From Eubacterium sp. (lineage in GTDB: Bacteria > Bacillota_A > Clostridia > Lachnospirales > Lachnospiraceae), in NCBI GenBank assembly GCA_023663915.1, contig JAMPGN010000045.1, positions 11,305 through 17,590 on the forward strand: a stretch of DNA of 6,286 nt, written 5' to 3'. Under the pieces are notes generated by a model. It searched no databases and was not told the DNA's origin. It saw only the letters and a program-made list of their open reading frames with translations. Below, in pieces: positions 1 to 5,245 of the stretch. Every line of letters starts with the position of its first letter. Within the stretch, counting starts at the first letter, position 1. Both the position numbers and the translations under genes were made by a program.

Positions 1-3
1 CCA

Positions 4-21
4 CCCCTCAAGATTGAGGGG
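4..21. other. Perfect 7-bp hairpin at window edge
   Basis: A perfect inverted repeat (CCCCTCA, loop AGAT, TGAGGGG) lies at the left edge. No T-run follows on either strand, so it is not a canonical intrinsic terminator. It may belong to a repeat or a gene end outside the window. Confidence 0.4.
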
Positions 22-32
22 CAGGGGAGTTG

Positions 33-53
33 AATAGGCGAAGCCTATTTTTT
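33..53 (+). terminator. Terminator-like hairpin with GCGAAGC core
   Basis: The arms AATAGGC (33-39) and GCCTATT (43-49) close a GAA triloop, and the T-run covers 48-53. The structure fits a short Rho-independent terminator for a plus-strand gene ending left of the window. It is also the first member of the GCGAAGC hairpin family in this array, so it may simply be part of the repeat. Confidence 0.5.
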
Positions 54-56
54 ATG

Positions 57-106
57 TAATAGGAAATTCCTACGCTTACATCGAGTTTGCGAAGCGAACT
101 CGCAAA
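57..106 (+). repeat. GCGAAGC hairpin repeat, copy 1
   Basis: This 50-bp unit matches 138-187 with one mismatch (A80 versus T161). It contains the palindromic box AGGAAATTCCT (61-71), a linker ACGCTTAC, and a hairpin with arms CGAGTT (83-88) and AACTCG (97-102) around a GCGAAGC core. The similarity continues to the left through the T-run at 51-54. No transposase or target-site duplication is visible. It resembles non-autonomous, REP-like intergenic palindromic elements. Confidence 0.8.
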
Positions 107-134
107 GTTAATCGCGAAGCGATTTACTTTTTTT
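104..134 (+). terminator. Terminator-like hairpin with GCGAAGC core
   Basis: Arms 104-113 and 121-130 pair around GCGAAGC (114-120) with one T-T mismatch (109/125). A run of seven Ts follows at 128-134. It sits between the two 50-bp repeat copies, in the place that corresponds to the hairpins at 33-53 and 185-207. It could stop transcription entering from the left, but may just be a repeat module. Confidence 0.5.
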
Positions 135-137
135 ATA

Positions 138-187
138 TAATAGGAAATTCCTACGCTTACTTCGAGTTTGCGAAGCGAACTCGCAAA
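138..187 (+). repeat. GCGAAGC hairpin repeat, copy 2
   Basis: This is the second tandem copy, offset exactly 81 bp from copy 1 with 49 of 50 bases identical. It has the AGGAAATTCCT box at 142-152 and a hairpin with arms 163-168 and 178-183 around GCGAAGC (170-176). The period is a multiple of three, which keeps a minus-strand reading frame open through both copies. That frame is most likely not a gene. Confidence 0.8.
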
Positions 188-207
188 CGAGCGAAGCTCG
201 TTTTTTT
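185..207 (+). terminator. Strong terminator-like hairpin closing the repeat array
   Basis: A perfect 8-bp stem (185-192 with 196-203) closes a GAA triloop and is followed by Ts through 207 (T-run 201-207). It has the best terminator shape in the array. It faces the 3' end of the minus-strand phosphatase gene, so it could block plus-strand transcription from running into that gene antisense. Confidence 0.55.
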
Positions 208-291
208 CTTGTGCGATCTTGCTCCTATAGGGGAATCTTGTTTTACGATTCACGGGGTATCCGATCGGGCGCTTGTCATTGACACGGACTC

Positions 292-1110
292 CTATAATTT
301 ATGGAACGCGGGACAGCGTTTTTCAAAGGTCGTGTAGTAGCGGAAACCGCAGCTTTTCAATATGTCTGCTGCCCGGTCGAAGGCGTAGGCGATCTGTTCC
401 GGTGTATGCGCGTCGGAACCGACCGTGAGGATCTCGCCGCCGAGCGCGCGGTAACGCTTTAGCACGCCGATGCAGGGATTAGCATCTTGGAGACCCTTGG
501 CGAGCCCCGCTGTGTTAAGCTCGATGCCTTTTCCCATGGAAATGATCTGCGCAAGGATCTGGTCGAAGATGTCGCGGTATGCCTCATAGCTGTAACCCTT
601 GTCTTTGTGCGGACCGTAGCGCACCACATAGTCCAAGTGCCCGTACACGTCGAAGTCATCGTATGCGTGCAGGTTTTCCAGAATGGATGCAAAATATTCC
701 AGATACGCTTCGTACTGCGTCCTGCCCTCGTAGAAAGCGGGATAATAAGGATCTTGACCATGACACAGATGGGAGGAAGCGATAATGAAATCGTAGTCGT
801 GCGCCTTGGCGAAAGCGGCGTTTCTATGGGATAAATGGGGCTGCATGCCGAGTTCCACACCGAATCGGAGGGCGATCTGTCCAGCATATTTCTCCTTGAG
901 TCTCAGGAAATCATACAGATAGGCGTCCGGATTTAATTCAAATCTCCCGGCAGGATCCTGTTTCGTGACAGGAAAGTCGAAATCGTTGTGCTCCGTGAAG
1001 CACATGTGCGTTAAGCCTGCCCCGATTCCCGTCCGGATCATCTCTTCCATGGGCGTATCGGAATCGCCGGAGAAAGAGGAATGTAAGTGATAATCGGCTG
1101 TGATTGGCAT
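292..1110 (-). CDS. hisK: Histidinol-phosphatase, PHP family (HisJ/HisK type)
   Basis: This 272-aa protein probably hydrolyses L-histidinol phosphate to histidinol, the penultimate step of histidine synthesis, in the cytoplasm. The PHP-domain metal ligands are visible in order: HLH (H8, H10) near the N-terminus, the EH pair at 40-41 in FTEHNDF, E86 in FGVELG, H114 in ASSHL, H158 in YGHLD, and D233 with H235 in GSDAH. Length matches the monofunctional PHP histidinol-phosphatases, and it lacks a DNA polymerase X or DnaE fusion. ATG 1110 is supported by a GAAGGGAG ribosome binding site about 7 nt upstream. No other his gene is in the window, so it stands alone and diverges from the 62-aa gene. 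Some PHP proteins of this size act on other phosphoesters, so the exact substrate is inferred from the family. I see no clear terminator after its stop codon. Confidence 0.88.
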   Translation of the reverse strand: MPITADYHLHSSFSGDSDTPMEEMIRTGIGAGLTHMCFTEHNDFDFPVTKQDPAGRFELNPDAYLYDFLRLKEKYAGQIALRFGVELGMQPHLSHRNAAFAKAHDYDFIIASSHLCHGQDPYYPAFYEGRTQYEAYLEYFASILENLHAYDDFDVYGHLDYVVRYGPHKDKGYSYEAYRDIFDQILAQIISMGKGIELNTAGLAKGLQDANPCIGVLKRYRALGGEILTVGSDAHTPEQIAYAFDRAADILKSCGFRYYTTFEKRCPAFHKL

Positions 1111-1165
1111 GGGGGTTCTCCCTTCGGGTGCGTTATTTTCCGTGCGTTTGCTTCATCATGGGTCT

Positions 1166-1194
1166 AGTATAGTAGATTGGAAGGAAAAATACAA
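1166..1194 (-). promoter_or_regulatory. Promoter of the phosphatase gene
   Basis: On the minus strand a -35-like TTGTAT (1194-1189) and a -10 TATACT (1171-1166) are separated by 17 bp. They lie about 55 bp upstream of the ATG at 1110. The -10 is good and the -35 is weak. Transcription would start near 1160. Confidence 0.55.
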
Positions 1195-1240
1195 TAATCT
1201 GATTTTACATAAGTTCAGAATAGAGTGTGTCAAGATATAT

Positions 1241-1269
1241 TAGACTTTGCACCTTAATTATGGTATACT
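1241..1269 (+). promoter_or_regulatory. Extended -10 promoter of the 62-aa gene
   Basis: A TAGACT -35-like box (1241-1246), a 17-bp spacer and a -10 TATACT (1264-1269) preceded by TGG form a good extended -10 promoter. It lies 44 bp upstream of the ATG at 1314. It is divergent from the phosphatase promoter, and both share the 9-mer TATACTAGA at their -10 region. Confidence 0.6.
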
Positions 1270-1313
1270 AGATTCAAGCAGATAATAGTGGGCAACAATC
1301 GGGAGGTGACAGG

Positions 1314-1502
1314 ATGCCAAGTGGTGCAGATATTATTAGAGATTCCATAAATGAGTTTTCAAGGCTGCAAAATTGGATGCTTGCTATAAAAAATACGAAT
1401 CCGGAGACTTATAATTCCATGCTTGACCGCTACAATGAATTAAAAGTTACTTTAAATTCATTAGGTGTCAATCTTACAAAGTTAGATAAGATAAACGAGT
1501 AA
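1314..1502 (+). CDS. Small protein of unknown function, 62 aa
   Basis: I do not recognise this family. The gene is well supported: GGGAGGTGA (1301-1309) is placed correctly before the ATG, an extended -10 promoter lies upstream, and a terminator-like hairpin follows the stop. The product has no cysteine, no signal peptide and no membrane segment. It is slightly acidic (about eight Asp/Glu against seven Lys/Arg) and looks mainly alpha-helical. A central aromatic patch (FSRLQNW) and a middle NPETYN segment precede a polar C-terminal helix ending in LTKLDKINE. Its base composition is more AT-rich than pgk and tpiA. The position just before gap might suggest a role tied to glycolysis, but separate promoters and a terminator argue for an independent unit. 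A small cytoplasmic adaptor or DNA/RNA-binding protein is possible and unproven. Confidence 0.7.
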   Translation: MPSGADIIRDSINEFSRLQNWMLAIKNTNPETYNSMLDRYNELKVTLNSLGVNLTKLDKINE

Positions 1503-1522
1503 CTTAATAGTAAGCAGATCGG

Positions 1523-1559
1523 GGCGCAAGTCTATTATATATAGCTTACGCCTTGTTTT
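1523..1559 (+). terminator. Probable terminator after the 62-aa gene
   Basis: GGCG-AAG (1523-1530) pairs with CTT-CGCC (1545-1552) with one C-A mismatch, extended by a G-T pair (1531/1544), around an AT-rich loop. A TTGTTTT tail follows (1553-1559). It is imperfect but well placed, 20 bp after the stop codon. Confidence 0.5.
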
Positions 1560-1580
1560 GAATTATTTTCGATTTACATC

Positions 1581-1609
1581 TTGAATTTTTGGGACAAATT
1601 GGGTAAAAT
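1581..1609 (+). promoter_or_regulatory. gap promoter (sigma-A type)
   Basis: TTGAAT (1581-1586) and TAAAAT (1604-1609) are separated by exactly 17 bp. Transcription would start near 1616, giving a leader of about 88 nt before the gap ATG. This is one of the best promoter matches in the window and probably drives the glycolytic cluster. Confidence 0.65.
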
Positions 1610-1636
1610 AAATTTGCTGACTAAATTTTACCAATT
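1597..1636. promoter_or_regulatory. Operator-like imperfect palindrome over the gap -10 box
   Basis: The arms AATTGG-TAAAAT (1597-1609, with G1603 bulged) and ATTTTACCAATT (1625-1636) are complementary over 12 bp with a 15-bp spacer. The left arm contains the -10 box and the right arm lies just past the predicted start site. A repressor bound here would block transcription; alternatively the right arm and spacer could act in the RNA leader. The arms do not match the CggR operator pattern known from Bacillus subtilis. Confidence 0.45.
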
Positions 1637-1655
1637 CTGTGTGTATGCTATGCGC

Positions 1656-1664
1656 AAGGAGGGG
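1656..1664 (+). promoter_or_regulatory. Orphan Shine-Dalgarno-like sequence in the gap leader
   Basis: AAGGAGGGG is a strong anti-16S match, but no ATG, GTG or TTG follows within normal spacing. The true gap site (AGGAGGG, 1690-1696) lies about 30 nt further on. It may be a ribosome standby site or chance. Confidence 0.35.
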
Positions 1665-1703
1665 TAAAATTATATAAAAAACATTATTTAGGAGGGACTA
1701 AAA

Positions 1704-2705
1704 ATGGCAGTAAGAGTAGCAATTAATGGTTTTGGCCGTATCGGTCGTCTCGCATTCAGACAGATGTTTGGTGCAGAAGGATATGAAGTAGTAGCGATCA
1801 ATGATTTAACAAGCCCGAAGATGTTGGCACACTTGTTAAAATATGATTCTTCTCAGGGTAAATATGCTCTGGCTGATACGGTATCCGCTGGCGAAGATAC
1901 AATCACAGTTGATGGCAAGACACTTAAGATCTACAAAGAGCCCGATGCAAACAACTGCCCTTGGGGTGAATTGAATGTTGACGTTGTATTAGAGTGCTCC
2001 GGCTTCTATACAAGCAAAGCGAAAGCACAGGCACATATCAATGCCGGCGCTAGAAAAGTTGTTATTTCTGCTCCTGCAGGTAACGACCTTCCTACAATCG
2101 TTTACAATGTAAACCATGAGACACTGAAGCCTACGGATACTATCATTTCCGCAGCTTCCTGCACGACTAACTGCTTGGCTCCTATGGCGAAAGCGCTGAA
2201 TGATCTGGCAGGCATCAAGTCTGGTATCATGAGCACGATCCACGCTTACACAGGCGACCAGATGATCCTTGACGGTCCTCAGAGAAAGGGCGATTTAAGA
2301 AGATCCCGCGCAGGCGCAGTCAACATCGTTCCGAACAGCACAGGCGCAGCGAAAGCAATCGGTCTGGTTATCCCTGAGCTGAACGGCAAGCTGATCGGTT
2401 CTGCACAGCGTGTTCCGACCCCGACAGGTTCTACCACGATTCTGGTAGCGACTGTTGAGAAGTCCGTAACCAAGGAAGAGATCAATGCAGCGATGAAGGC
2501 GGCAGCTACAGAGTCCTTTGGATACAATGAAGATGAGATCGTATCTTCCGATATCGTGGGAAGCACATATGGTTCTATCTTCGACGCTACACAGACAATG
2601 GTTGGCGCGGACAATCTGGTACAGGTTGTTTCTTGGTATGATAACGAGAACAGCTACACTTCTCAGATGGTTCGTACAATCAAGTACTTCTCGGAGTTGG
2701 CATAG
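1704..2705 (+). CDS. gap: Glyceraldehyde-3-phosphate dehydrogenase, NAD-dependent
   Basis: This is a full-length 333-aa phosphorylating GAPDH. It converts glyceraldehyde-3-phosphate, phosphate and NAD+ to 1,3-bisphosphoglycerate and NADH in the cytoplasm, and normally works as a tetramer. The N-terminal Rossmann motif INGFGRIGR spans residues 7-15, and Asp34 in AINDL is consistent with NAD preference. The active-site SCTTNC has the catalytic Cys at 153, and His180 in [10 protein letters not shown] is the general base. [14 protein letters not shown] (281-294) and WYDNENSY (311-318) are typical of the catalytic domain. ATG 1704 follows AGGAGGG with a 7-nt gap. The gene starts the gap-pgk-tpiA series, with a sigma-A promoter and a palindrome upstream and a long hairpin-rich 3' region before its terminator. 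Clostridia can also hold a non-phosphorylating GapN, which this sequence is not. Confidence 0.98.
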   Translation: MAVRVAINGFGRIGRLAFRQMFGAEGYEVVAINDLTSPKMLAHLLKYDSSQGKYALADTVSAGEDTITVDGKTLKIYKEPDANNCPWGELNVDVVLECSGFYTSKAKAQAHINAGARKVVISAPAGNDLPTIVYNVNHETLKPTDTIISAASCTTNCLAPMAKALNDLAGIKSGIMSTIHAYTGDQMILDGPQRKGDLRRSRAGAVNIVPNSTGAAKAIGLVIPELNGKLIGSAQRVPTPTGSTTILVATVEKSVTKEEINAAMKAAATESFGYNEDEIVSSDIVGSTYGSIFDATQTMVGADNLVQVVSWYDNENSYTSQMVRTIKYFSELA

Positions 2706-2755
2706 AAGTAAATTCCTAGCGGAATTAACTTCACGAGATTTGCTTCGCAAACTCG
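2705..2755. repeat. Two hairpins after gap, inverted GCGAAGC repeat (copy 4)
   Basis: Right at the gap stop codon, arms 2705-2716 and 2721-2732 form an 11-bp stem with one A-A mismatch and a TAGC loop. A second hairpin follows (2734-2741 with 2749-2755, A2738 bulged) around GCTTCGC, the reverse complement of GCGAAGC. Its minus strand shares the 14-mer CGAGTTTGCGAAGC with copies 1 and 2. The first hairpin contains AAATTCCTA as in the plus-orientation copies, so the element is rearranged or decayed. Both would be in the gap mRNA 3' region and may protect it. Confidence 0.6.
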
Positions 2756-2779
2756 GCGGAAGGCGGGAAGAAAATTTTC

Positions 2780-2810
2780 GTCTACGGGATTTGCTTGGCG
2801 GTAGACTCGG
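2780..2810. repeat. Degenerate repeat fragment after gap
   Basis: GTCTAC (2780-2785) and GTAGAC (2801-2806) form a 6-bp stem. The stretch repeats GATTTGCTT (2788-2796) and ACTCGG (2805-2810) from the hairpin at 2737-2756, in the same order. It looks like a decayed, partly duplicated copy of that element. Confidence 0.4.
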
Positions 2811-2830
2811 TATATAACGAATCGTATAAG
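2802..2830 (+). promoter_or_regulatory. Weak candidate promoter between gap and pgk
   Basis: TAGACT (2802-2807) and TATAAG (2825-2830) are spaced by 17 bp. The -35-like box is the same as that of the 62-aa gene. Transcription would start near 2837, directly before the terminator at 2844-2875, so a transcript reaching pgk would have to read through it. Confidence 0.25.
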
Positions 2831-2843
2831 AAATGCAATGGAT

Positions 2844-2875
2844 AGAGGCTCGGCCGTTGGGCCGGGTCTCTTTTT
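2844..2875 (+). terminator. Rho-independent terminator after gap
   Basis: A 12-bp stem (2844-2855 with 2860-2871, three G-T pairs) closes a GTTG tetraloop and runs into Ts through 2875. The GC-rich stem, tight loop and T-run make it a strong candidate to end most gap transcripts before pgk. Confidence 0.8.
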
Positions 2876-2878
2876 CAT

Positions 2879-2935
2879 CTATAGGAAATCCCTATGCTTA
2901 TTTCGAGTTCGCGAAGCGAGCTTGCTCGTTTTTTT
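2879..2935 (+). repeat. GCGAAGC hairpin repeat, copy 3, with T-run
   Basis: About 38 of the first 50 positions match copy 1: the box AGGAAATCCCT (2883-2893), linker ATGCTTAT, and a hairpin CGAGTTC, GCGAAGC, GAGCTTG (2904-2924). An alternative hairpin, AAGCGAG with loop CTTG and CTCGTTT, ends in a seven-T run (2929-2935) and looks like a second terminator. The two hairpins overlap and exclude each other. The element ends about 30 nt before the pgk start. Confidence 0.7.
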
Positions 2936-2965
2936 AAAAATAATCAAATTTAGGAGGAAATGAAA

Positions 2966-4198
2966 ATGGCATTAAATAAGAAAACGGTAGATGACATTAA
3001 TGTGAAAGGCAAACGCGTTCTCGTAAGATGCGACTTTAACGTACCTTTGAAGGAAGGCAAGATCACAGACGAGACACGTATCGTTGCGGCGCTGCCTACG
3101 ATCAATAAGCTGATCGCCGACGGCGGCAAAGTGATTCTCTGTTCCCACCTTGGCAAAGTGAAGAATGGTCCGAACGAGGGCGAGTCTCTGGCACCTGTAG
3201 CGGAGAGACTTTCTGAGAAATTAGGCAAACCTGTTAATTTCGTAGCAGACTATAACGTAACCGGTGAGGCGGCGACAGCGGCGGTAGCGGCGATGAACGA
3301 GGGCGACGTCGTGCTTCTGCAGAATACCCGTTTCCGTGGCAAAGAGGAGACCAAACCCGCAGACGCAGGAGAGGCATTTGCGAAGGAACTGGCTGATCTG
3401 GCTGATGTGTATGTATGCGATGCTTTCGGTTCTGCACACAGGGCGCATGCATCCGTGGCGGTTGTTACCAAGTATATTTCCGAAAAAGGCGGCGAGAACG
3501 CAGTTGGTTACTTAATGCAGAAAGAGATCGACTTCTTAGGCAATGCGGTGGAGAATCCGGTAAGACCTTTCGTAGCGATCCTCGGCGGCGCGAAGGTGGC
3601 GGATAAGCTGAATGTGATCAACAATCTGCTGGAGAAGTGCGACACGCTGATCATCGGCGGCGGTATGGCGTTTACGTTCCTGAAGGCACAGGGAATGGAG
3701 ATCGGTAACTCCCTAGTAGACGACGAGAAGCTGGATTACTGTAAAGAGATGATGGCGAAGGCTGAGAAGCTCGGCAAGAAACTGCTGCTTCCTGTTGATA
3801 CGACAATCGCGGCATCTTTCCCGAATCCGATCGATGCAGAGATCGAAGTGGAAGTCGTAGATGTTGACAAGATTCCGGCTGACAAAGAGGGTCTTGATAT
3901 CGGTACCAAGACGGCGGAGCTGTATGCTGATGCTGTGAAGTCTGCGAAGACCGTCGTATGGAACGGACCGATGGGCGTATTCGAGAACCCGATCCTTGCA
4001 AAAGGTACGATCGCAGTCGCGAAATCTCTGGCTGAGACTTCCGCAACAACGATCATCGGCGGCGGCGACAGTGCGGCGGCGGTGAATCAGTTAGGCTTTG
4101 CAGATAAGATGAGCCACATTTCCACAGGCGGCGGCGCATCCCTTGAGTTCTTAGAGGGTAAGGAACTGCCCGGCGTAGTGGCGGCGGACGACAAATAA
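2966..4198 (+). CDS. pgk: Phosphoglycerate kinase
   Basis: This 410-aa protein transfers phosphate from 1,3-bisphosphoglycerate to ADP, giving 3-phosphoglycerate and ATP, the first ATP-yielding step of glycolysis. It is cytoplasmic and monomeric in the family. The PGK signature [11 protein letters not shown] is at 17-27, the substrate-binding SHLGK at 60-64, GGAKV at 208-212, the nucleotide-side NGPMGVFE at 333-340, and the glycine-rich GGGDS (365-369) and STGGGASLE (386-394) near the C-terminus. Length is normal for bacteria. An in-frame ATG at 2960 is only 2 nt from the AGGAGG (2952-2957), whereas ATG 2966 is 8 nt away, so 2966 is the likely start. The gene lies about 260 bp after gap, behind one clear and one repeat-derived terminator, and 211 bp before tpiA. 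Confidence 0.98.
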   Translation: MALNKKTVDDINVKGKRVLVRCDFNVPLKEGKITDETRIVAALPTINKLIADGGKVILCSHLGKVKNGPNEGESLAPVAERLSEKLGKPVNFVADYNVTGEAATAAVAAMNEGDVVLLQNTRFRGKEETKPADAGEAFAKELADLADVYVCDAFGSAHRAHASVAVVTKYISEKGGENAVGYLMQKEIDFLGNAVENPVRPFVAILGGAKVADKLNVINNLLEKCDTLIIGGGMAFTFLKAQGMEIGNSLVDDEKLDYCKEMMAKAEKLGKKLLLPVDTTIAASFPNPIDAEIEVEVVDVDKIPADKEGLDIGTKTAELYADAVKSAKTVVWNGPMGVFENPILAKGTIAVAKSLAETSATTIIGGGDSAAAVNQLGFADKMSHISTGGGASLEFLEGKELPGVVAADDK

Positions 4199-4224
4199 AC
4201 GGCCTGCAGGATCGGATAGAGCAT

Positions 4225-4254
4225 GGTTAAGCCGAAGGGCATCTCGGCTTAACC
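4225..4254 (+). other. Perfect 11-bp hairpin after pgk without a T-run
   Basis: GGTTAAGCCGA (4225-4235) pairs perfectly with 4244-4254 around an 8-nt loop. No T-run follows (GCGCGTG), so it is a poor intrinsic terminator. It may be an mRNA 3'-end stabiliser, a processing site or a Rho-independent site of low efficiency. Its right arm supplies the -35-like box of the tpiA candidate promoter. Confidence 0.6.
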
Positions 4255-4276
4255 GCGCGTGTTTGACTGCGATAAT
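4249..4276 (+). promoter_or_regulatory. Candidate extended -10 promoter for tpiA
   Basis: TTAACC (4249-4254), a 16-bp spacer and GATAAT (4271-4276) preceded by TGC resemble an extended -10 promoter. The predicted start, near 4283, coincides with the left edge of the stem-loop at 4284-4336. The match is moderate, so tpiA may also be read from upstream. Confidence 0.4.
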
Positions 4277-4283
4277 GATTCTT

Positions 4284-4336
4284 TCTGTTTCCTGTAAAAG
4301 CTTGCAAATATTGGTTTTGCAAGAGTCGGGAACAGA
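4284..4336 (+). promoter_or_regulatory. Two-tier stem-loop in the tpiA leader
   Basis: An outer 9-bp stem (4284-4292 with 4328-4336, one G-T pair) encloses an inner perfect 8-bp stem (4301-4308 with 4316-4323, CTTGCAAA/TTTGCAAG), with a 7-nt loop and a small asymmetric internal loop (4293-4300 and 4324-4327). No T-run follows, so it is not an intrinsic terminator. It could stabilise the 5' end of a tpiA transcript or bind a regulator. I cannot match it to a known riboswitch class. Confidence 0.5.
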
Positions 4337-4409
4337 GATTGGTTAATCGTTTACTATTATAGCTGTTTGCATAAAGAAAGACAGAGAAAATCATAAGGAG
4401 ACAATAGAA

Positions 4410-5159
4410 ATGGCAAGAAAGAAAATCGTAGCCGGTAACTGGAAAATGAACATGACTCCCAGCGAGGCGGTAAAATTATGTGATGAGTTAAAAGACTTAG
4501 TGAAATCCGACGATGTAGACGTGGTATACTGCGTGCCTGCGATCGATATCGTACCGGTCGTAGAAGCCGTGAAAGGCACGAACGTAGAAGTGGGCGCAGA
4601 GAATATGTACTTCGAGGAGAAGGGCGCGTACACAGGCGAGATCTCCGCGGCTATGATCAAGGATGCGGGCGCGAAGTATGTGATCATCGGACATTCCGAG
4701 AGACGTGATTACTTCAAAGAGGATGACGTTCTGCTGAACAAGAAAGTGAAGAAGGCTTTTGAGGCAGGTCTTACACCGATCCTTTGCTGCGGCGAGACAT
4801 TAGAGCAGAGAGAGATGGGCGTTACCATGGACTGGATCAGACTGCAGATCAAATCCGACCTCACAGGGATCACGGCGGATCAGGTGAAGAGCATGGTAAT
4901 CGCATACGAGCCGATCTGGGCGATCGGCACCGGCAAGACGGCGACCACAGAGCAGGCGGAAGAAGTATGTAAAGGGATCCGTGAGTGCATCGCCGAGATC
5001 TACGACGCAGCGACAGCAGACGCAGTTCGTATCCAGTACGGCGGTTCCGTCAATGCAGGCAACGCAGCGGAGCTGTTCGGACAGCCCGATATCGACGGCG
5101 GTCTGGTAGGCGGCGCGTCTTTGAAGGCTGATTTTGGGAAGATTGTGAACTATAAATAA
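4410..5159 (+). CDS. tpiA: Triosephosphate isomerase
   Basis: This 249-aa TIM-barrel enzyme interconverts dihydroxyacetone phosphate and glyceraldehyde-3-phosphate in the cytoplasm, usually as a dimer. Catalytic residues are all present: N10 and K12 in GNWKMN, H95 in IIGHSERR, and E167 in [11 protein letters not shown], followed by the flexible loop 6 through about residue 178. The phosphate-binding YGGSV (210-214) and GGLVGGASL (230-238) are intact, and the length is typical. ATG 4410 follows AAGGAG (4395-4400) with a 9-nt gap. It supplies the substrate for the Gap encoded upstream, matching the gene order. A strong terminator ends the unit. In many related genomes a phosphoglycerate mutase gene (gpmI) comes next; here a long AT-rich gap follows instead. 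Confidence 0.98.
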   Translation: MARKKIVAGNWKMNMTPSEAVKLCDELKDLVKSDDVDVVYCVPAIDIVPVVEAVKGTNVEVGAENMYFEEKGAYTGEISAAMIKDAGAKYVIIGHSERRDYFKEDDVLLNKKVKKAFEAGLTPILCCGETLEQREMGVTMDWIRLQIKSDLTGITADQVKSMVIAYEPIWAIGTGKTATTEQAEEVCKGIRECIAEIYDAATADAVRIQYGGSVNAGNAAELFGQPDIDGGLVGGASLKADFGKIVNYK

Positions 5160-5182
5160 TCAGTTTTTCACAAAAATCTGAT
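5159..5182 (+). other. Hairpin directly after the tpiA stop
   Basis: ATCAG-TTTTT (5159-5168) pairs with AAAAA-CTGAT (5172-5182, T5177 bulged) around a CAC loop. No T-run follows. It may help protect the tpiA 3' end or be a minor terminator upstream of the main one. Confidence 0.4.
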
Positions 5183-5203
5183 AGTTAAAAAGTGCAGTAA
5201 AAC

Positions 5204-5245
5204 AGGGGTATCAAGGAATGTAAAATTCTTTGATATCCCTTTTTT
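5204..5245 (+). terminator. Strong Rho-independent terminator after tpiA
   Basis: A continuous 16-bp stem (5204-5219 with 5225-5240, two G-T pairs) closes a GTAAA loop, and six Ts follow (5240-5245). This is the clearest terminator in the window and marks the end of the glycolytic transcription unit. Confidence 0.9.

Noticed and set aside
33..207. CRISPR array
   Set aside because: Only two full repeat units exist, each is itself palindromic with a T-run between, and the intervening sequences are hairpins rather than unique spacers. No cas gene is present.
8..253. Minus-strand 81-aa open frame across the repeat array
   Set aside because: It is made of two translated copies of the 81-bp repeat unit and crosses three terminator-like hairpins. 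It has no independent support as a gene; the frame stays open only because the period is a multiple of three.
1581..1609. CggR operator at the gap promoter
   Set aside because: A GGGAC appears at 1591-1595, but the repeated CGGGAC-N6-TGTC arrangement known from Bacillus is absent, and no cggR gene is seen.
2295..2750. Minus-strand 151-aa frame inside gap
   Set aside because: It is antisense to a conserved full-length gap gene, cysteine- and arginine-rich as expected of a shadow frame, and has no initiation signals.
2960..2965. Upstream ATG at 2960 as the pgk start
   Set aside because: It lies 2 nt from the AGGAGG, too close for initiation. The next ATG (2966) has an 8-nt spacing and gives the normal MALNKK start.
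4284..4336. Known riboswitch or T-box upstream of tpiA
   Set aside because: The structure is too small, has no terminator partner and lacks a recognisable T-box motif or conserved riboswitch core.
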